Assembly: GCF_019636135.1 (NCBI RefSeq) | Contig: NZ_JAHBYD010000024.1 | Location: 1 to 64,000 of the forward strand | DNA from: Phenylobacterium sp. | GTDB taxonomy: Bacteria; Pseudomonadota; Alphaproteobacteria; Caulobacterales; Caulobacteraceae | Direction of reading: 5' to 3' | DNA: 64,000 nucleotides | Shown: positions 32,276 to 41,309 of the stretch, piece by piece | Layout: the number at the start of each line of letters is the position of its first letter | Position numbering within the stretch: the stretch's first letter is position 1 | Translations under genes and position numbers: made by a program | The notes under the pieces: generated by a model | The model's input: the letters and a program-made list of their open reading frames with translations, nothing else | What the model was told of the DNA's origin: nothing | Databases searched by the model: none

Positions 32276-34942
32276 ATGCTCGACAAGACCTTCGATCCCA
32301 AGACCGCAGAACCGCGCCTCTACGAGGCCTGGGAGAAATCCGGCGGCTTCGCGCCCACCGACGACCCGAACGCCGAGCCGTTCTCGATCGTGATCCCGCC
32401 GCCGAACGTGACGGGCTCGCTGCACATCGGGCACGCGCTCAACAACACCCTGCAGGACGTGCTGATCCGCTTCGAGCGGATGCGCGGGAAGGCGGCGCTC
32501 TGGCTGCCCGGCACCGACCACGCCGGCATCGCCACCCAGATGGTGGTCGAGCGCCAGCTCGCGCAGAGCGGCAACCTCAGCCGCCGCGACCTGGGCCGCG
32601 ACGACTTCGTCGCCAAGGTCTGGGAATGGAAGGCGCAGTCGGGCGGGACCATCGTCAACCAGCTCAAGCGCCTGGGCGCCTCGTGCGACTGGAGCCGCGA
32701 GCGGTTCACCCTGGACGAGGGCCTGAGCGCCGCCGTCCGCAAGGTCTTCGTCCAGCTCCACAAGCAGAAGCTCATCTACCGCGACAAGCGGCTGGTGAAC
32801 TGGGACCCGCACTTCCAGACCGCGATCTCGGACCTGGAGGTCGAGGCGCGCGAGGTCGACGGCCACTTCTGGCACTTCGCCTATCCGCTGGAGGACGGCT
32901 CGGGCGAGATCGTCGTCGCCACCACGCGCCCGGAGACGATGCTGGCCGACACCGCCGTCGCGGTTCATCCCAGCGACGAGCGCTACAAGGCCGTGGTCGG
33001 CAAGGCCGTGCGCCTGCCCATCGTGAACCGCCCGATCCCGATCATCGCCGACGAGTATCCCGACCCCGGGAAGGGCTCGGGCGCGGTGAAGATCACCCCG
33101 GCGCACGATTTCAACGACTTCATGGTGGGCAAGCGCCACAACCTGCCGGTCATCAACATCTTCGACGACTTCGCGCGCCTCAACGACAACGCCCCGCCCG
33201 AGTACCGCGGCCTGGACCGCTTCGAGGCCCGCAGGAAGGTGGTCGAGGCGTTCGAGGCCCTGGGCCTGCTGCGCGAGATCGAGAAGACCCGCCACACCGT
33301 GCCGCACGGCGACCGCTCGGGCGTGGTCGTCGAGCCCTACCTGACCGACCAGTGGTACGTCGCCGCCGAGGTCCTCGCCAAGCCCGCCATCAAGGCGGTG
33401 GAGGAGGGCGACACCGTCTTCGTGCCGAAGAACTGGGAGAAGACCTACTTCGAGTGGATGCGGAACATCCAGCCGTGGTGCGTCAGCCGCCAGCTCTGGT
33501 GGGGCCACCGGATCCCCGCGTGGTACGGCCCCGACGGCAGGGCCTTCGTCGAGGAGACGGAGGCCGAGGCCCAGAAGAAGGCCGACGAGCACTACGGCCG
33601 GCCCGTGGCCCTGAAGCAGGACGAGGACGTCCTCGACACCTGGTTCTCGTCGGGCCTGTGGCCGTTCTCGACCCTGGGCTGGCCCGAGAAGACGAGCGAC
33701 CTCGCCCGCTTCTACCCGACCCACACCCTGATCACCGGCTTCGACATCATCTTCTTCTGGGTCGCCCGGATGATGATGCAGGGCCTCCATTTCACCGGCC
33801 AGGTCCCGTTCAAGCGGGTCTTCATCAACGCCCTCGTACGCGACGCCGAGGGGAAGAAGATGTCCAAGTCCAAGGGCAACGTCATGGACCCCCTGGAGCT
33901 GGTGGACGACTACGGCGCCGACGCGCTGCGCTTCACCCTGACCGCCATGTCGGGCCAGGCGCGCGACATCAAGCTCAGCCGCCAGCGCATTGAGGGCTAT
34001 CGCAATTTCGGCACCAAGTTGTGGAACGCCACGCGCTTCTGCCAGATGAACGGCTGCGCCCGCGCCGAGGGCTTCGACCCGGCGGCCGTGAAGGCGCCGC
34101 TGAACCGCTGGATCGTGGGCGAGACCACGCGGACCGCTCAGGCGGTCACCGCCGCGCTGGCCGACTGCGGGTTCGGCGAGGCCTCCGAGCACCTCTACCG
34201 CTTCATCTGGAACCAGTTCTGCGACTGGTACGTCGAGCTCGCCAAGCCCTTGCTGCAAGGTGACGACGCCGCCGCCAGGGCCGAGACCCAGGCGACGGCC
34301 GCCTGGGTGCTGGACGTCATCCTGAAGCTGCTGCACCCGGTGATGCCCTTCATCACCGAGGAACTGTGGCTGTCCACCGCCGACCTGGGCGCCCGGCGCG
34401 GGGAGGGCGGCTACCTCATGACCGCCCGCTGGCCCGACCTGCCGGAGAGCCTGATCGACGCGGGCGCCGACGCCGAAGTCGCCCTGATCATCGCCGCCAT
34501 CACCGAGGGCCGCTCGGTCCGCCAGGGCCTGAACGTGCCACCGTCGGCGCAGCCCGCGCTGCTGGTTGTCGAGACCACGGCCGCCCAGCGCGGGGTGCTG
34601 GAAGCCAACGCCGCGCTGGTCCAGCGCCTGCTGCGGGTCTCCGAGGTCCGCTTCGTCGACGCCGTGCCGGCGGGGGCGATCCCCTACGTCGTGGAAGGCG
34701 CGACCCTGGCCCTGCCGGTCGCCGACTTCATCGACATCGCCGCCGAACGCGCGCGCCTGACGAAGGAGGTCGGAAGCCTCACCGGCGAGATCGCCAAGAT
34801 CTCCGGCAAGCTGAACAACGCCGACTTCGTCTCCCGCGCCCCCGAAGAGGTGGTCGAGGAGAACCGCGAGCGCCTCGCCGAGACCCAGGCCGCCAAGGCC
34901 AGGCTGGAAGAGGCGCTGGCCCGCCTCGGCGCGGCGGGCTGA
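32276..34942 (+). CDS. valS: valyl-tRNA synthetase
   Basis: The product is 888 residues, a class I aminoacyl-tRNA synthetase. The HIGH motif appears in SLHIGHALNN near residue 51, and the IPPPNVTG lead-in is typical of ValS. KMSKSKGN lies near residue 527. The CP1 editing domain between them has TTRPETMLADTAVAVHP. A helical anticodon-binding domain and a C-terminal coiled coil (ERARLTKEVGSLTGEIAKISGKLNN) complete the protein. I start at MLDKTFDPKTAEPRLYEAWE; the longer open frame upstream lies in the repeat. Confidence 0.97.
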   Translation: MLDKTFDPKTAEPRLYEAWEKSGGFAPTDDPNAEPFSIVIPPPNVTGSLHIGHALNNTLQDVLIRFERMRGKAALWLPGTDHAGIATQMVVERQLAQSGNLSRRDLGRDDFVAKVWEWKAQSGGTIVNQLKRLGASCDWSRERFTLDEGLSAAVRKVFVQLHKQKLIYRDKRLVNWDPHFQTAISDLEVEAREVDGHFWHFAYPLEDGSGEIVVATTRPETMLADTAVAVHPSDERYKAVVGKAVRLPIVNRPIPIIADEYPDPGKGSGAVKITPAHDFNDFMVGKRHNLPVINIFDDFARLNDNAPPEYRGLDRFEARRKVVEAFEALGLLREIEKTRHTVPHGDRSGVVVEPYLTDQWYVAAEVLAKPAIKAVEEGDTVFVPKNWEKTYFEWMRNIQPWCVSRQLWWGHRIPAWYGPDGRAFVEETEAEAQKKADEHYGRPVALKQDEDVLDTWFSSGLWPFSTLGWPEKTSDLARFYPTHTLITGFDIIFFWVARMMMQGLHFTGQVPFKRVFINALVRDAEGKKMSKSKGNVMDPLELVDDYGADALRFTLTAMSGQARDIKLSRQRIEGYRNFGTKLWNATRFCQMNGCARAEGFDPAAVKAPLNRWIVGETTRTAQAVTAALADCGFGEASEHLYRFIWNQFCDWYVELAKPLLQGDDAAARAETQATAAWVLDVILKLLHPVMPFITEELWLSTADLGARRGEGGYLMTARWPDLPESLIDAGADAEVALIIAAITEGRSVRQGLNVPPSAQPALLVVETTAAQRGVLEANAALVQRLLRVSEVRFVDAVPAGAIPYVVEGATLALPVADFIDIAAERARLTKEVGSLTGEIAKISGKLNNADFVSRAPEEVVEENRERLAETQAAKARLEEALARLGAAG

Positions 34943-34947
34943 TCGCC

Positions 34948-35826
34948 ATGGCCACGCCCCAGATCATCGCTGGGGCGTGCGGCTACGGCGTCTGGCCGTC
35001 GAACTCGCTGGAGGGCGCGCGGGCTTGCCTCGCCGCGTCGGTGGACGGGATCGAGATCGACGTCCACCTGACCGCCGACGGCCACGTGGTGGCGCACCAC
35101 GACTACCGCATCGCGGCCGACGCGAGCCGGCTGCGCGGGGCGTTCCTGGACGCGCCGGGGCCGCTGTTGCGGGACGCGACGCTGGCCGACCTGCAGGCGT
35201 ACGACCTGGGGCGGTTCCGGCCCGGCAGCTCGGCGGAGCGGCGTCACCTGGGCGTGGAAGGGATGGACGGCGTGGTCATGCCGACCCTGCCGCAACTGCT
35301 CGCCGCGCTCGCGGCCGCCGATGGCCAGCGGCGCTGGATCTTCGTGGAGATCAAGACCGACCCGGCCGACTACCGCCAGTCCGCCGATCCGGTCCGGCTG
35401 ACCGATGCGGTGCTGCGCGACCTCGACGCGGCGGGCTGGGCGGACCGCGCCAAGATCATCGCCTTCGACTGGTCGGTGCTGCGCGACCTGAGGGCCCGGC
35501 GGCCCGAGATTCTGACCGCCCACTTGACCGTGCCCGCGGCCATGCACGACCGCATCGTGCGCCTGCCGGACGGCTCATCGCCCTGGACCGACGGCTGTGA
35601 TCCCCGCGACTTCGACGGCTCGGAACTGCGGGCGATCCAGGCGCACGGCGGCCGCGAATGGTCGCCGCACATCTCCGACGTGACGCCCGAGCGGGTGGCC
35701 GAGGCCAAGGCGCTGGGCCTCGCCGTCGGCGTCTGGGGCGTGGCGAGCGCCGCCGACATCGCCGCCATGACCGCGCTCGGCGTCGACGCCCTGACAGTTT
35801 CGGACCCGGACTGGGGCGACGGGTAG
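34948..35826 (+). CDS. glycerophosphodiester phosphodiesterase family protein, unusual active site
   Basis: The product is 292 residues with no signal peptide, so it is cytoplasmic. GDPD landmarks are GIEIDVHLTADGHVVAHHD (metal-binding E-x-D and a catalytic His), VEIKTDP, and the C-terminal VAEAKALGLAVGVWGVASAADIAAMTALGVDALTVSDP. The usual N-terminal HRG...PENT motif appears as AGACGYGVWPSNSLEG, lacking the first catalytic histidine. Activity on glycerophosphodiesters is therefore doubtful; a changed substrate or a dead enzyme is possible. It starts 5 bp after valS and is probably co-transcribed with it. Confidence 0.85.
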   Translation: MATPQIIAGACGYGVWPSNSLEGARACLAASVDGIEIDVHLTADGHVVAHHDYRIAADASRLRGAFLDAPGPLLRDATLADLQAYDLGRFRPGSSAERRHLGVEGMDGVVMPTLPQLLAALAAADGQRRWIFVEIKTDPADYRQSADPVRLTDAVLRDLDAAGWADRAKIIAFDWSVLRDLRARRPEILTAHLTVPAAMHDRIVRLPDGSSPWTDGCDPRDFDGSELRAIQAHGGREWSPHISDVTPERVAEAKALGLAVGVWGVASAADIAAMTALGVDALTVSDPDWGDG

Positions 35827-35881
35827 GGCGCAGACTGACGTCCGTATGGTCGAGCTTGCGGCTTGGCGTTACAGTCCCCGC

Positions 35882-36676
35882 ATGACGACGTTCACTGGAC
35901 GACTGCCGCTGTCGGGCGGCCGCGACGACGGCTTCTTCCTCGGCGGCGCGATCGCCATGACGCTGGTGCTGGTGGCGGGCTTCTCGCTCCAGCTCGCCGT
36001 GGGCCGCTCCAGCTTCTCTTCGCCGCTGCTGGTCCATGCGCACGCGGTGGTGTTCATGGGCTGGGTCGGAATCTACCTGCTGCAGAACGTGTTCGCCGTC
36101 ACGGGCCGCACGGCGCTGCACCGGCGGCTGGGCTGGATCGCTGCGGGCTGGATGGTGGCGATGCTGGTGCTGGGCTGCGCCGTCACCGTGGCCATGCTGC
36201 GCCGGGGGGGCGTGCCGTTCTTCTTCAGACCGTTGCAGTTCCTGGTCTTCGACCCGGTGGCGCTCGTGACGTTCGTGGGGCTGACGACGTCGGCCATCCT
36301 CCTGCGCCGCCGCACCGACTGGCACCGGCGTCTGCATTTCTGCGGCATGGCCATGCTGTTGGGGCCCGGCTTCGGCCGCCTGCTGCCGTCGCCGATGTTC
36401 ATGCCGTGGGCCTGGGAAGCCACCATGGCGGCGAGCCTGCTGTTCCCGCTCGCGGGCATGGCCGCGGACCTGCGGCGCGAGGGCCGGGTGCACCCCGCCT
36501 GGATCCGCGGCTTCGCGGTGATGATCGCCTCGGTGGTGGCGGTCGAGGCGATCACCTACAGCCCGGTGGGCGCGGCGCTCTACCGCGCCGTCACGGCCGG
36601 CTCGCCGGGCGCCGCGGTCGCGCCGCTCGACTTCCCGCCGCCTGGGCCGCCGCCGGCGGCTACTCCGGCTTCCTGA
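35882..36676 (+). CDS. hypothetical multi-span inner membrane protein
   Basis: The product is 264 residues with about seven hydrophobic segments (for example AIAMTLVLVAGFSLQLAVG, LVHAHAVVFMGWVGIYLLQNVF, AAGWMVAMLVLGCAVTVAML). Conserved-looking histidines, HAHA in span 2 and HRRL loops, suggest a haem- or metal-binding membrane protein, but I do not recognise the family. The C-terminus is Pro-rich. It converges with and overlaps the next gene by 17 bp. The ATG at 35882 is taken; a start at 35846 is possible. Confidence 0.75.
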   Translation: MTTFTGRLPLSGGRDDGFFLGGAIAMTLVLVAGFSLQLAVGRSSFSSPLLVHAHAVVFMGWVGIYLLQNVFAVTGRTALHRRLGWIAAGWMVAMLVLGCAVTVAMLRRGGVPFFFRPLQFLVFDPVALVTFVGLTTSAILLRRRTDWHRRLHFCGMAMLLGPGFGRLLPSPMFMPWAWEATMAASLLFPLAGMAADLRREGRVHPAWIRGFAVMIASVVAVEAITYSPVGAALYRAVTAGSPGAAVAPLDFPPPGPPPAATPAS

Positions 36677-37373
36677 ACCGCAGCAGGAACTGGTCGGTCT
36701 TGCCGCGGATGGCGGGCACGAAGACCATGGTCTTGCGGTCGTCGGCGGGGTTCGCGAAGGCCCGGCTCTCGCCGTCCAGCTTGAAGCCGGCGGCCAGCAC
36801 GTCCTTCCTCACCTGCGCCTCGTCGATGCGGTGGATGCTCTCGGTGACGCTGAGCGGCGCGCCGGCCTCGGCCGAATGGTCGAGGATCACGTAGACGCCG
36901 CCGGGCTTCAGCGCCGCGTAGACCTGCTTGTTGAAGCCGGGCACGTCGGCCGGACCCATGAACTTGTCGTAGAGGTCGTGGTAGTTCTGCCGGATGAAGA
37001 CCGCGTCCAGCGAGTTGGGTTTCAGGCCCATAGCATCGACCGGCGCCTGCACCAGCTCGATCACCCCGCTCGACGCGCCGGCCGCGGCCTGCATCATCGG
37101 CACGACCTCGGGGTGCGCCTTCACCACCTCGGCCGGCTCCACCGCATAGACCTTGCCGTTCGGCCCGACCGCGGCGGCCAGCGCCCGGGTGAAGCGGCCC
37201 GCGACCACGTCGGCCACCTTGTCGCCGGGCTTCAGCCCGATGAAGGCGACGACCTCCTCGCGCTTCATGGAGGCGTCGGTCATGGCGTCGGCGGGCGGCG
37301 ACTGGGCCAGCGCGGACGTGGCGGGTCCGGCGAGGCCCAGGGCCAGGACGGCGGCGGCGATCTTCAGCTTCAT
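36660..37373 (-). CDS. exported class I methyltransferase-like protein
   Basis: The product is 237 residues with a signal peptide (KLKIAAAVLALGLAGPATSALAQ). The core has the helical KREEVVAFIGLKPGDKVADVVAGRFTRALAAAVGPNGKVYAVEP, then an acidic Glu after the second strand (YAVEPAE). Later come VFIRQNYHDLYDKFM and AALKPGGVYVILDHSAEAG. It resembles periplasmic SAM-dependent methyltransferase-like proteins. Motif I lacks its usual glycine run (VVAGRF instead of a GGGYF-like segment), so SAM binding is doubtful. An exported methyltransferase is odd because SAM is cytoplasmic. GGGGAGAG lies before the ATG. Confidence 0.85.
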   Translation of the reverse strand: MKLKIAAAVLALGLAGPATSALAQSPPADAMTDASMKREEVVAFIGLKPGDKVADVVAGRFTRALAAAVGPNGKVYAVEPAEVVKAHPEVVPMMQAAAGASSGVIELVQAPVDAMGLKPNSLDAVFIRQNYHDLYDKFMGPADVPGFNKQVYAALKPGGVYVILDHSAEAGAPLSVTESIHRIDEAQVRKDVLAAGFKLDGESRAFANPADDRKTMVFVPAIRGKTDQFLLRFRKPE

Positions 37374-37514
37374 GGTTCTCTCCCCGTGGATTGCGGCCGA
37401 GCCTAGCAGACCGCGCCGCGGGCCGAACCTGCTTCCCCGCAACGGCGGGTGGTGCTGGCGCAGGGGCCGCGAACCGCCTAGCGTCCGCGCTCGGGTCCAG
37501 GGAGGGGCGTATCG

Positions 37515-39008
37515 ATGCACAGGCGTGGAGTGGTGACGGGGCTGGCCGCGGGGCTCGGCATGGCGGTGGCGTCGTCCGCCCTGGCCGATGACGCCAAGGA
37601 CGGCAAGGACGCGGCCAAGGACAAGATCGACCTGCCGCCGTTCCCGGCCGACGCCAGCGCGAAGCAGACGATGCGGCTCGGCGCCCGCACGCTCAACTAC
37701 ACCGTGACCGTCGGCGCGCTGCCGGTGCGCGACGAGAAGGGCAGGAAGGTGGGGGAGGTGGTCTGCACCGCCTACGTCCTCGACGGCCCCAGGGACGTCG
37801 GCCGGCCGGTCACCTTCGCCTTCAACGGCGGCCCCGGCGCGGCGTCGGTCTACCTGAACCTCGGCGCCATCGGCCCCAAGCGGGTGCAGTTCGGGGCGCA
37901 GGGCGACGCGCCTTCCGATTCGGCGGTGCTGGTCGACAATCCGGGCACGTGGCTCGACTTCAGCGACATGGTGTTCGTCGATCCGATCGGCACCGGCTAC
38001 TCGCGCAGCCTCGTCGAGCTGGAGGAGACCAAGAAGCGGTTCTGGTCGATCAAGCCCGACATCGAATACCTCAGCCGCATCGTCTTCGACTGGCTGGTGA
38101 AGAACGGCCGCATGGCCTCGCCGAAGTACGTGGTGGGCGAAAGCTACGGCGGCTTCCGCGTGCCGCGCATCACGCGCTACCTGCAGACCAACCTGGGCGT
38201 GGGCGTGAACGGCCTGGTGATGGTCTCGCCCTACCTGGAGCCGCCGGCCGACCAGGCGCCCGACTTCTCGCCCATGCCCTGGGTGATCACCCTGCCCAGC
38301 ATGGCGGCCGCCAACTACGAGCGGCAGGGCAAGCCGCTGAACGCCCAGACCATGGCCGAGGTCGAGGCCTACGCCCGCGGCGAGTTCGTCACCGACCTGA
38401 TGAAGGGCCGCCGCGACCCCGCCGCCGTCCAGCGGATCGTCCAGCGCGTCACCGCCTACACCGGCCTCGATCCCGCGTTCGTGCAGCAGTCGGGCGGCCG
38501 CATCGACAGCTTCACCTTCCTGCGCGAGCTCTATCGCAAGGAGGGCAGGATCGGGAGCTGGTACGACAGCAACGTCACCGCCCAGGATCCCTTCCCGTGG
38601 TCGGCCCAGCGGCGCACGGGCGACACGATCCTGGACGCCCTGATCGCGCCCACAACCAGCGCCATCGTCGACCTCACCACGCGCATCGTCGGCTGGAAGG
38701 TGGAGGGCCGCTACAACGCGCTGTCGGACGAGGTGGGCGAGAACTGGGAGAAGGGCGTCGAGCTGCAGGACGCGGTGACGGACCTGCGCCAGTCGGTGGC
38801 GACCGACCCGAAGATGCGGGCGCTGATCGTCCACGGCTACAACGACCTGAGCTGCCCGTACTTCGCTTCGAAGCTGATCGTCGACCAGATGCCCGAGCCC
38901 GACCGCATCAGGCTCAACCTCTATCCGGGCGGCCACATGTTCTACAGCCGGCCGGGCAGCATGGAGGCGTTCCGCAGCGACGTCATGGCCCTCTTCCGCG
39001 CCACCTAG
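37515..39008 (+). CDS. S10 family serine carboxypeptidase-like peptidase
   Basis: The product is 497 residues with a twin-basic signal peptide (HRRGVVTGLAAGLGMAVASSALA, RR consistent with Tat or Sec export). The oxyanion region is FAFNGGPGAASVYLNLGAIGPKR. Catalytic Ser is in VGESYGGFR near residue 210, Asp in HGYNDLSCPY near 444, and His in YPGGHMFY near 472. This is the bacterial S10 group with a full triad. It should remove C-terminal residues from peptides in the periplasm. It is alone on this strand. Confidence 0.93.
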   Translation: MHRRGVVTGLAAGLGMAVASSALADDAKDGKDAAKDKIDLPPFPADASAKQTMRLGARTLNYTVTVGALPVRDEKGRKVGEVVCTAYVLDGPRDVGRPVTFAFNGGPGAASVYLNLGAIGPKRVQFGAQGDAPSDSAVLVDNPGTWLDFSDMVFVDPIGTGYSRSLVELEETKKRFWSIKPDIEYLSRIVFDWLVKNGRMASPKYVVGESYGGFRVPRITRYLQTNLGVGVNGLVMVSPYLEPPADQAPDFSPMPWVITLPSMAAANYERQGKPLNAQTMAEVEAYARGEFVTDLMKGRRDPAAVQRIVQRVTAYTGLDPAFVQQSGGRIDSFTFLRELYRKEGRIGSWYDSNVTAQDPFPWSAQRRTGDTILDALIAPTTSAIVDLTTRIVGWKVEGRYNALSDEVGENWEKGVELQDAVTDLRQSVATDPKMRALIVHGYNDLSCPYFASKLIVDQMPEPDRIRLNLYPGGHMFYSRPGSMEAFRSDVMALFRAT

Positions 39009-39056
39009 GACCTCGGTCGGGCCTTTCAGCTTCGAGGGCGCGTCAGCGCCGTTTTG

Positions 39057-39161
39057 ATTCAACCACGAAGATCACCAAGAGCACGAAGGCGCCGCGGATG
39101 AGCTGAGGGCAGCGCGCTTCTCCGACCCTTCGTGGTCTTGGTGATCTTCGTGGTTGGAATC
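39057..39161. repeat. long inverted repeat (AACCACGAAGATCACCAAG), family D relative
   Basis: The arms at 39057-39090 and 39127-39161 are complementary over about 34 bases with one mismatch and one indel, around a ~36-bp centre. It lies between the convergent S10 peptidase and response regulator genes, where the hairpin may stop transcription from both sides. Confidence 0.7.
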
Positions 39162-39243
39162 AGGGCGCCTGCGGCGTGCAGGCAGTTCGCCGACTCAGCG
39201 GGTCCCGTTGGCCAAGCCTGGTGAGCCGGATGCCGATTGGCTC

Positions 39244-39810
39244 CTAGATGATCCGGCCGCGCTGGGCGCGGGCGACGGCGTCGGTGCGGTTGACGGCGCC
39301 CAGCCAGGCGGTCAGCCGGGCGACGTGGATCTTCACCGTGGCCGGCGAGATGCCGAGCCGTTGCGCGATCTCCTTGTTGGTCCGCCCCTCGGCGAGCAGG
39401 GCCAGCACCTCCTGCTGGCGCGGCGGCAGGCGCGACGCCTCCATGGCCTGTAACCCGGGCAGGCGCGCCCGGATCGCCTCCAGCAGCAGGTCGGCCTCCG
39501 CGTTCTTCGAGAACAGTCCGGCCACGCCAGCGGCGCGGACCGAGTCCAGCAGGGCCGTGTCCGTGATGCCGGTGATGACGATCAGGACCGCGTCAGGCGC
39601 GCGCGTCTTCAGGCCGGCGAGGCCCGCCAGGGGCTCGGCGCCCGGCATGCCCAGGTCGAGGAGGCAGAAGTCGGGTTCCGCCTCCGCCAGGGCCCAGGCG
39701 GCGGGGTAGTCGCCGGCCTCGGCCAGGTCGAGGTCGGGCCAGCGGTCGCGCATCGCCGCGGCCAGCGCCTCGCGCATCAGCGGATGGTCGTCGCAGATCA
39801 GGCCGCGCAT
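39244..39810 (-). CDS. LuxR/NarL-family response regulator
   Basis: The product is 188 residues. The receiver domain has the acidic pair in ICDDHPLM, phosphorylatable Asp in CLLDLGMPG near residue 52, Thr in VITGITD and Lys in FSKNAEADLL. The C-terminal LuxR-type HTH is LPPRQQEVLALLAEGRTNKEIAQRLGISPATVKIHVARL. It overlaps the kinase gene by 13 bp and is its partner. The two are divergent from the PEP-CTERM gene, a possible target. Confidence 0.93.
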   Translation of the reverse strand: MRGLICDDHPLMREALAAAMRDRWPDLDLAEAGDYPAAWALAEAEPDFCLLDLGMPGAEPLAGLAGLKTRAPDAVLIVITGITDTALLDSVRAAGVAGLFSKNAEADLLLEAIRARLPGLQAMEASRLPPRQQEVLALLAEGRTNKEIAQRLGISPATVKIHVARLTAWLGAVNRTDAVARAQRGRII

Positions 39811-41111
39811 GGGATCTCCCGGGCGGGGGCCGCGCCCAGCCGGATATAGAACGCCGCGCCGCGCGTCAGGTCGCGCCGGACGCCGCATTCGCCGCCCATC
39901 AGCTCGGCGAGGCCGCGCGTCGAGGCCAGGCCCAGCCCGAAGCCGCCGGCCGCGCCGACGTGCGCGCCCTGCTCGAACGGCGCGAAGATGCGCGCTTCGT
40001 CGCCGGCGGACAGCCCGCGGCCGTCGTCCACCACCCAGATCGTGGCCGTGGCGCCGCGCCCGCGCGCGCCCAGGACGACGCGGCGTCCGCCCGAATGGCG
40101 GATGGCGTTCGCGACGAGGTTCTCGACGGCGCGCGCCAGAAGCAGCGGGTCGGCGCGCAGCGCCACGCCCGCGCCGGCGGTCGAGAGCCTGACGCCCGCG
40201 TCGGCCGCCGCCGGCCCTTGCGTCAGGAGCACCCGTTCGAAGAGGTCGCCGGCCAGGAAGGTCGCCATGTCGGCCCGCACCGCGCCGCTCTCCAGCTTCA
40301 GGTGGTCGAGCATCGCCCCGACCAGCGTGCGCGCGACGGTCAGCGACCGCTGCACGCCGCTCAGCGACGCCGTCTGGTCGGCCGCGCGGCCGCCCGGCTT
40401 CACGCGGCCCAGGAAGAGGGATGCAGCCTGCAGCGGCTGCTGCAGGTCGTGCGAGGCGGCGCGGATGAACTGGGTCTTGGCGTCGCGCTCCCGCTCCAGC
40501 TCCCGCCGCGCGGCCTCCGCCGCCGCGCGGGCCGTCGTCGCCTCGACGACCGCCTGGCGCACGAAGCGGCGGATCAGGATCAGCGTCGCGCCGAACAGGG
40601 GCAGGAAGATCGCCAGCACCAGGAAATGCGGAGGCTGCGCGACCAGCAGCCAGGCGACGAGCGAGCCCAGCACCAGGACGACGGCGGGGCGCAGCACCTG
40701 CGTCGCCTCGGTCGCCGCCGCGAACTGGATGATCAGGAACCAGGCGAGGAGCACCAGCATCAGCGCCCGCAACTCCGGCTCCGCGACCGGCAGGAAGACC
40801 CAGACGCTGCCGGCCGTCGCGACGTTGCAGAGGATCATCCCGGCCTTCGCCCCCGGGATCCAGCGGGCCAGGATCGCCGCGTCGCTCGGCGGCCGCGCGA
40901 TGAAGCCGATCCAGGCGACGAGCCAGCCGGCGAGGAACACGCCGATCGCCCCCAGCCACAGGAAGAAGCCCACCGGCTCCGCGCGCCCGGCGAAGGTGAA
41001 GGCCAGGAACGCCGTGCCGGTCGAGAGCGCCACCCAGGCGGCGATGCTGCCCTTTAGCTCGGTCCGCGCCTCGTTGACGAGCACCTGATCCCGATACGCC
41101 GACTCCGTCAC
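39798..41111 (-). CDS. membrane sensor histidine kinase
   Basis: The product is 437 residues. About six membrane segments in the first 180 residues form an integral sensor without a large periplasmic loop. A coiled coil (ATTARAAAEAARRELERERDA) leads to the H box AASHDLQQPLQ. The ATPase domain has VENLVANAIRHSG, WVVDDGRGLS and GGFGLGLAS. The signal is probably in the membrane or a small hydrophobic compound. It phosphorylates the regulator encoded downstream. I take GTG at 41111 because GGGGAGCGGAG precedes it; ATG at 41174 would add 21 residues. Confidence 0.9.
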   Translation of the reverse strand: MTESAYRDQVLVNEARTELKGSIAAWVALSTGTAFLAFTFAGRAEPVGFFLWLGAIGVFLAGWLVAWIGFIARPPSDAAILARWIPGAKAGMILCNVATAGSVWVFLPVAEPELRALMLVLLAWFLIIQFAAATEATQVLRPAVVLVLGSLVAWLLVAQPPHFLVLAIFLPLFGATLILIRRFVRQAVVEATTARAAAEAARRELERERDAKTQFIRAASHDLQQPLQAASLFLGRVKPGGRAADQTASLSGVQRSLTVARTLVGAMLDHLKLESGAVRADMATFLAGDLFERVLLTQGPAAADAGVRLSTAGAGVALRADPLLLARAVENLVANAIRHSGGRRVVLGARGRGATATIWVVDDGRGLSAGDEARIFAPFEQGAHVGAAGGFGLGLASTRGLAELMGGECGVRRDLTRGAAFYIRLGAAPAREIPCAA

Positions 41112-41309
41112 GCTCTCCGCTCCCCACGCGGCGGGGACGATCCGAGGCGATGCTTTCCCTGTCAAGCGAAGCACTTAGACGGCGTTCCTCGCCTCCGGGG
41201 CGAGCCCGCATAGGCCATCCGGTCTAATGGCCGCGGCGCACCTCGCGACCTAGCCTTCGAAGCATACAGCCGGGCGCCGGACCGCCCGGCCATGTTTGGG
41301 GGTTTACCT

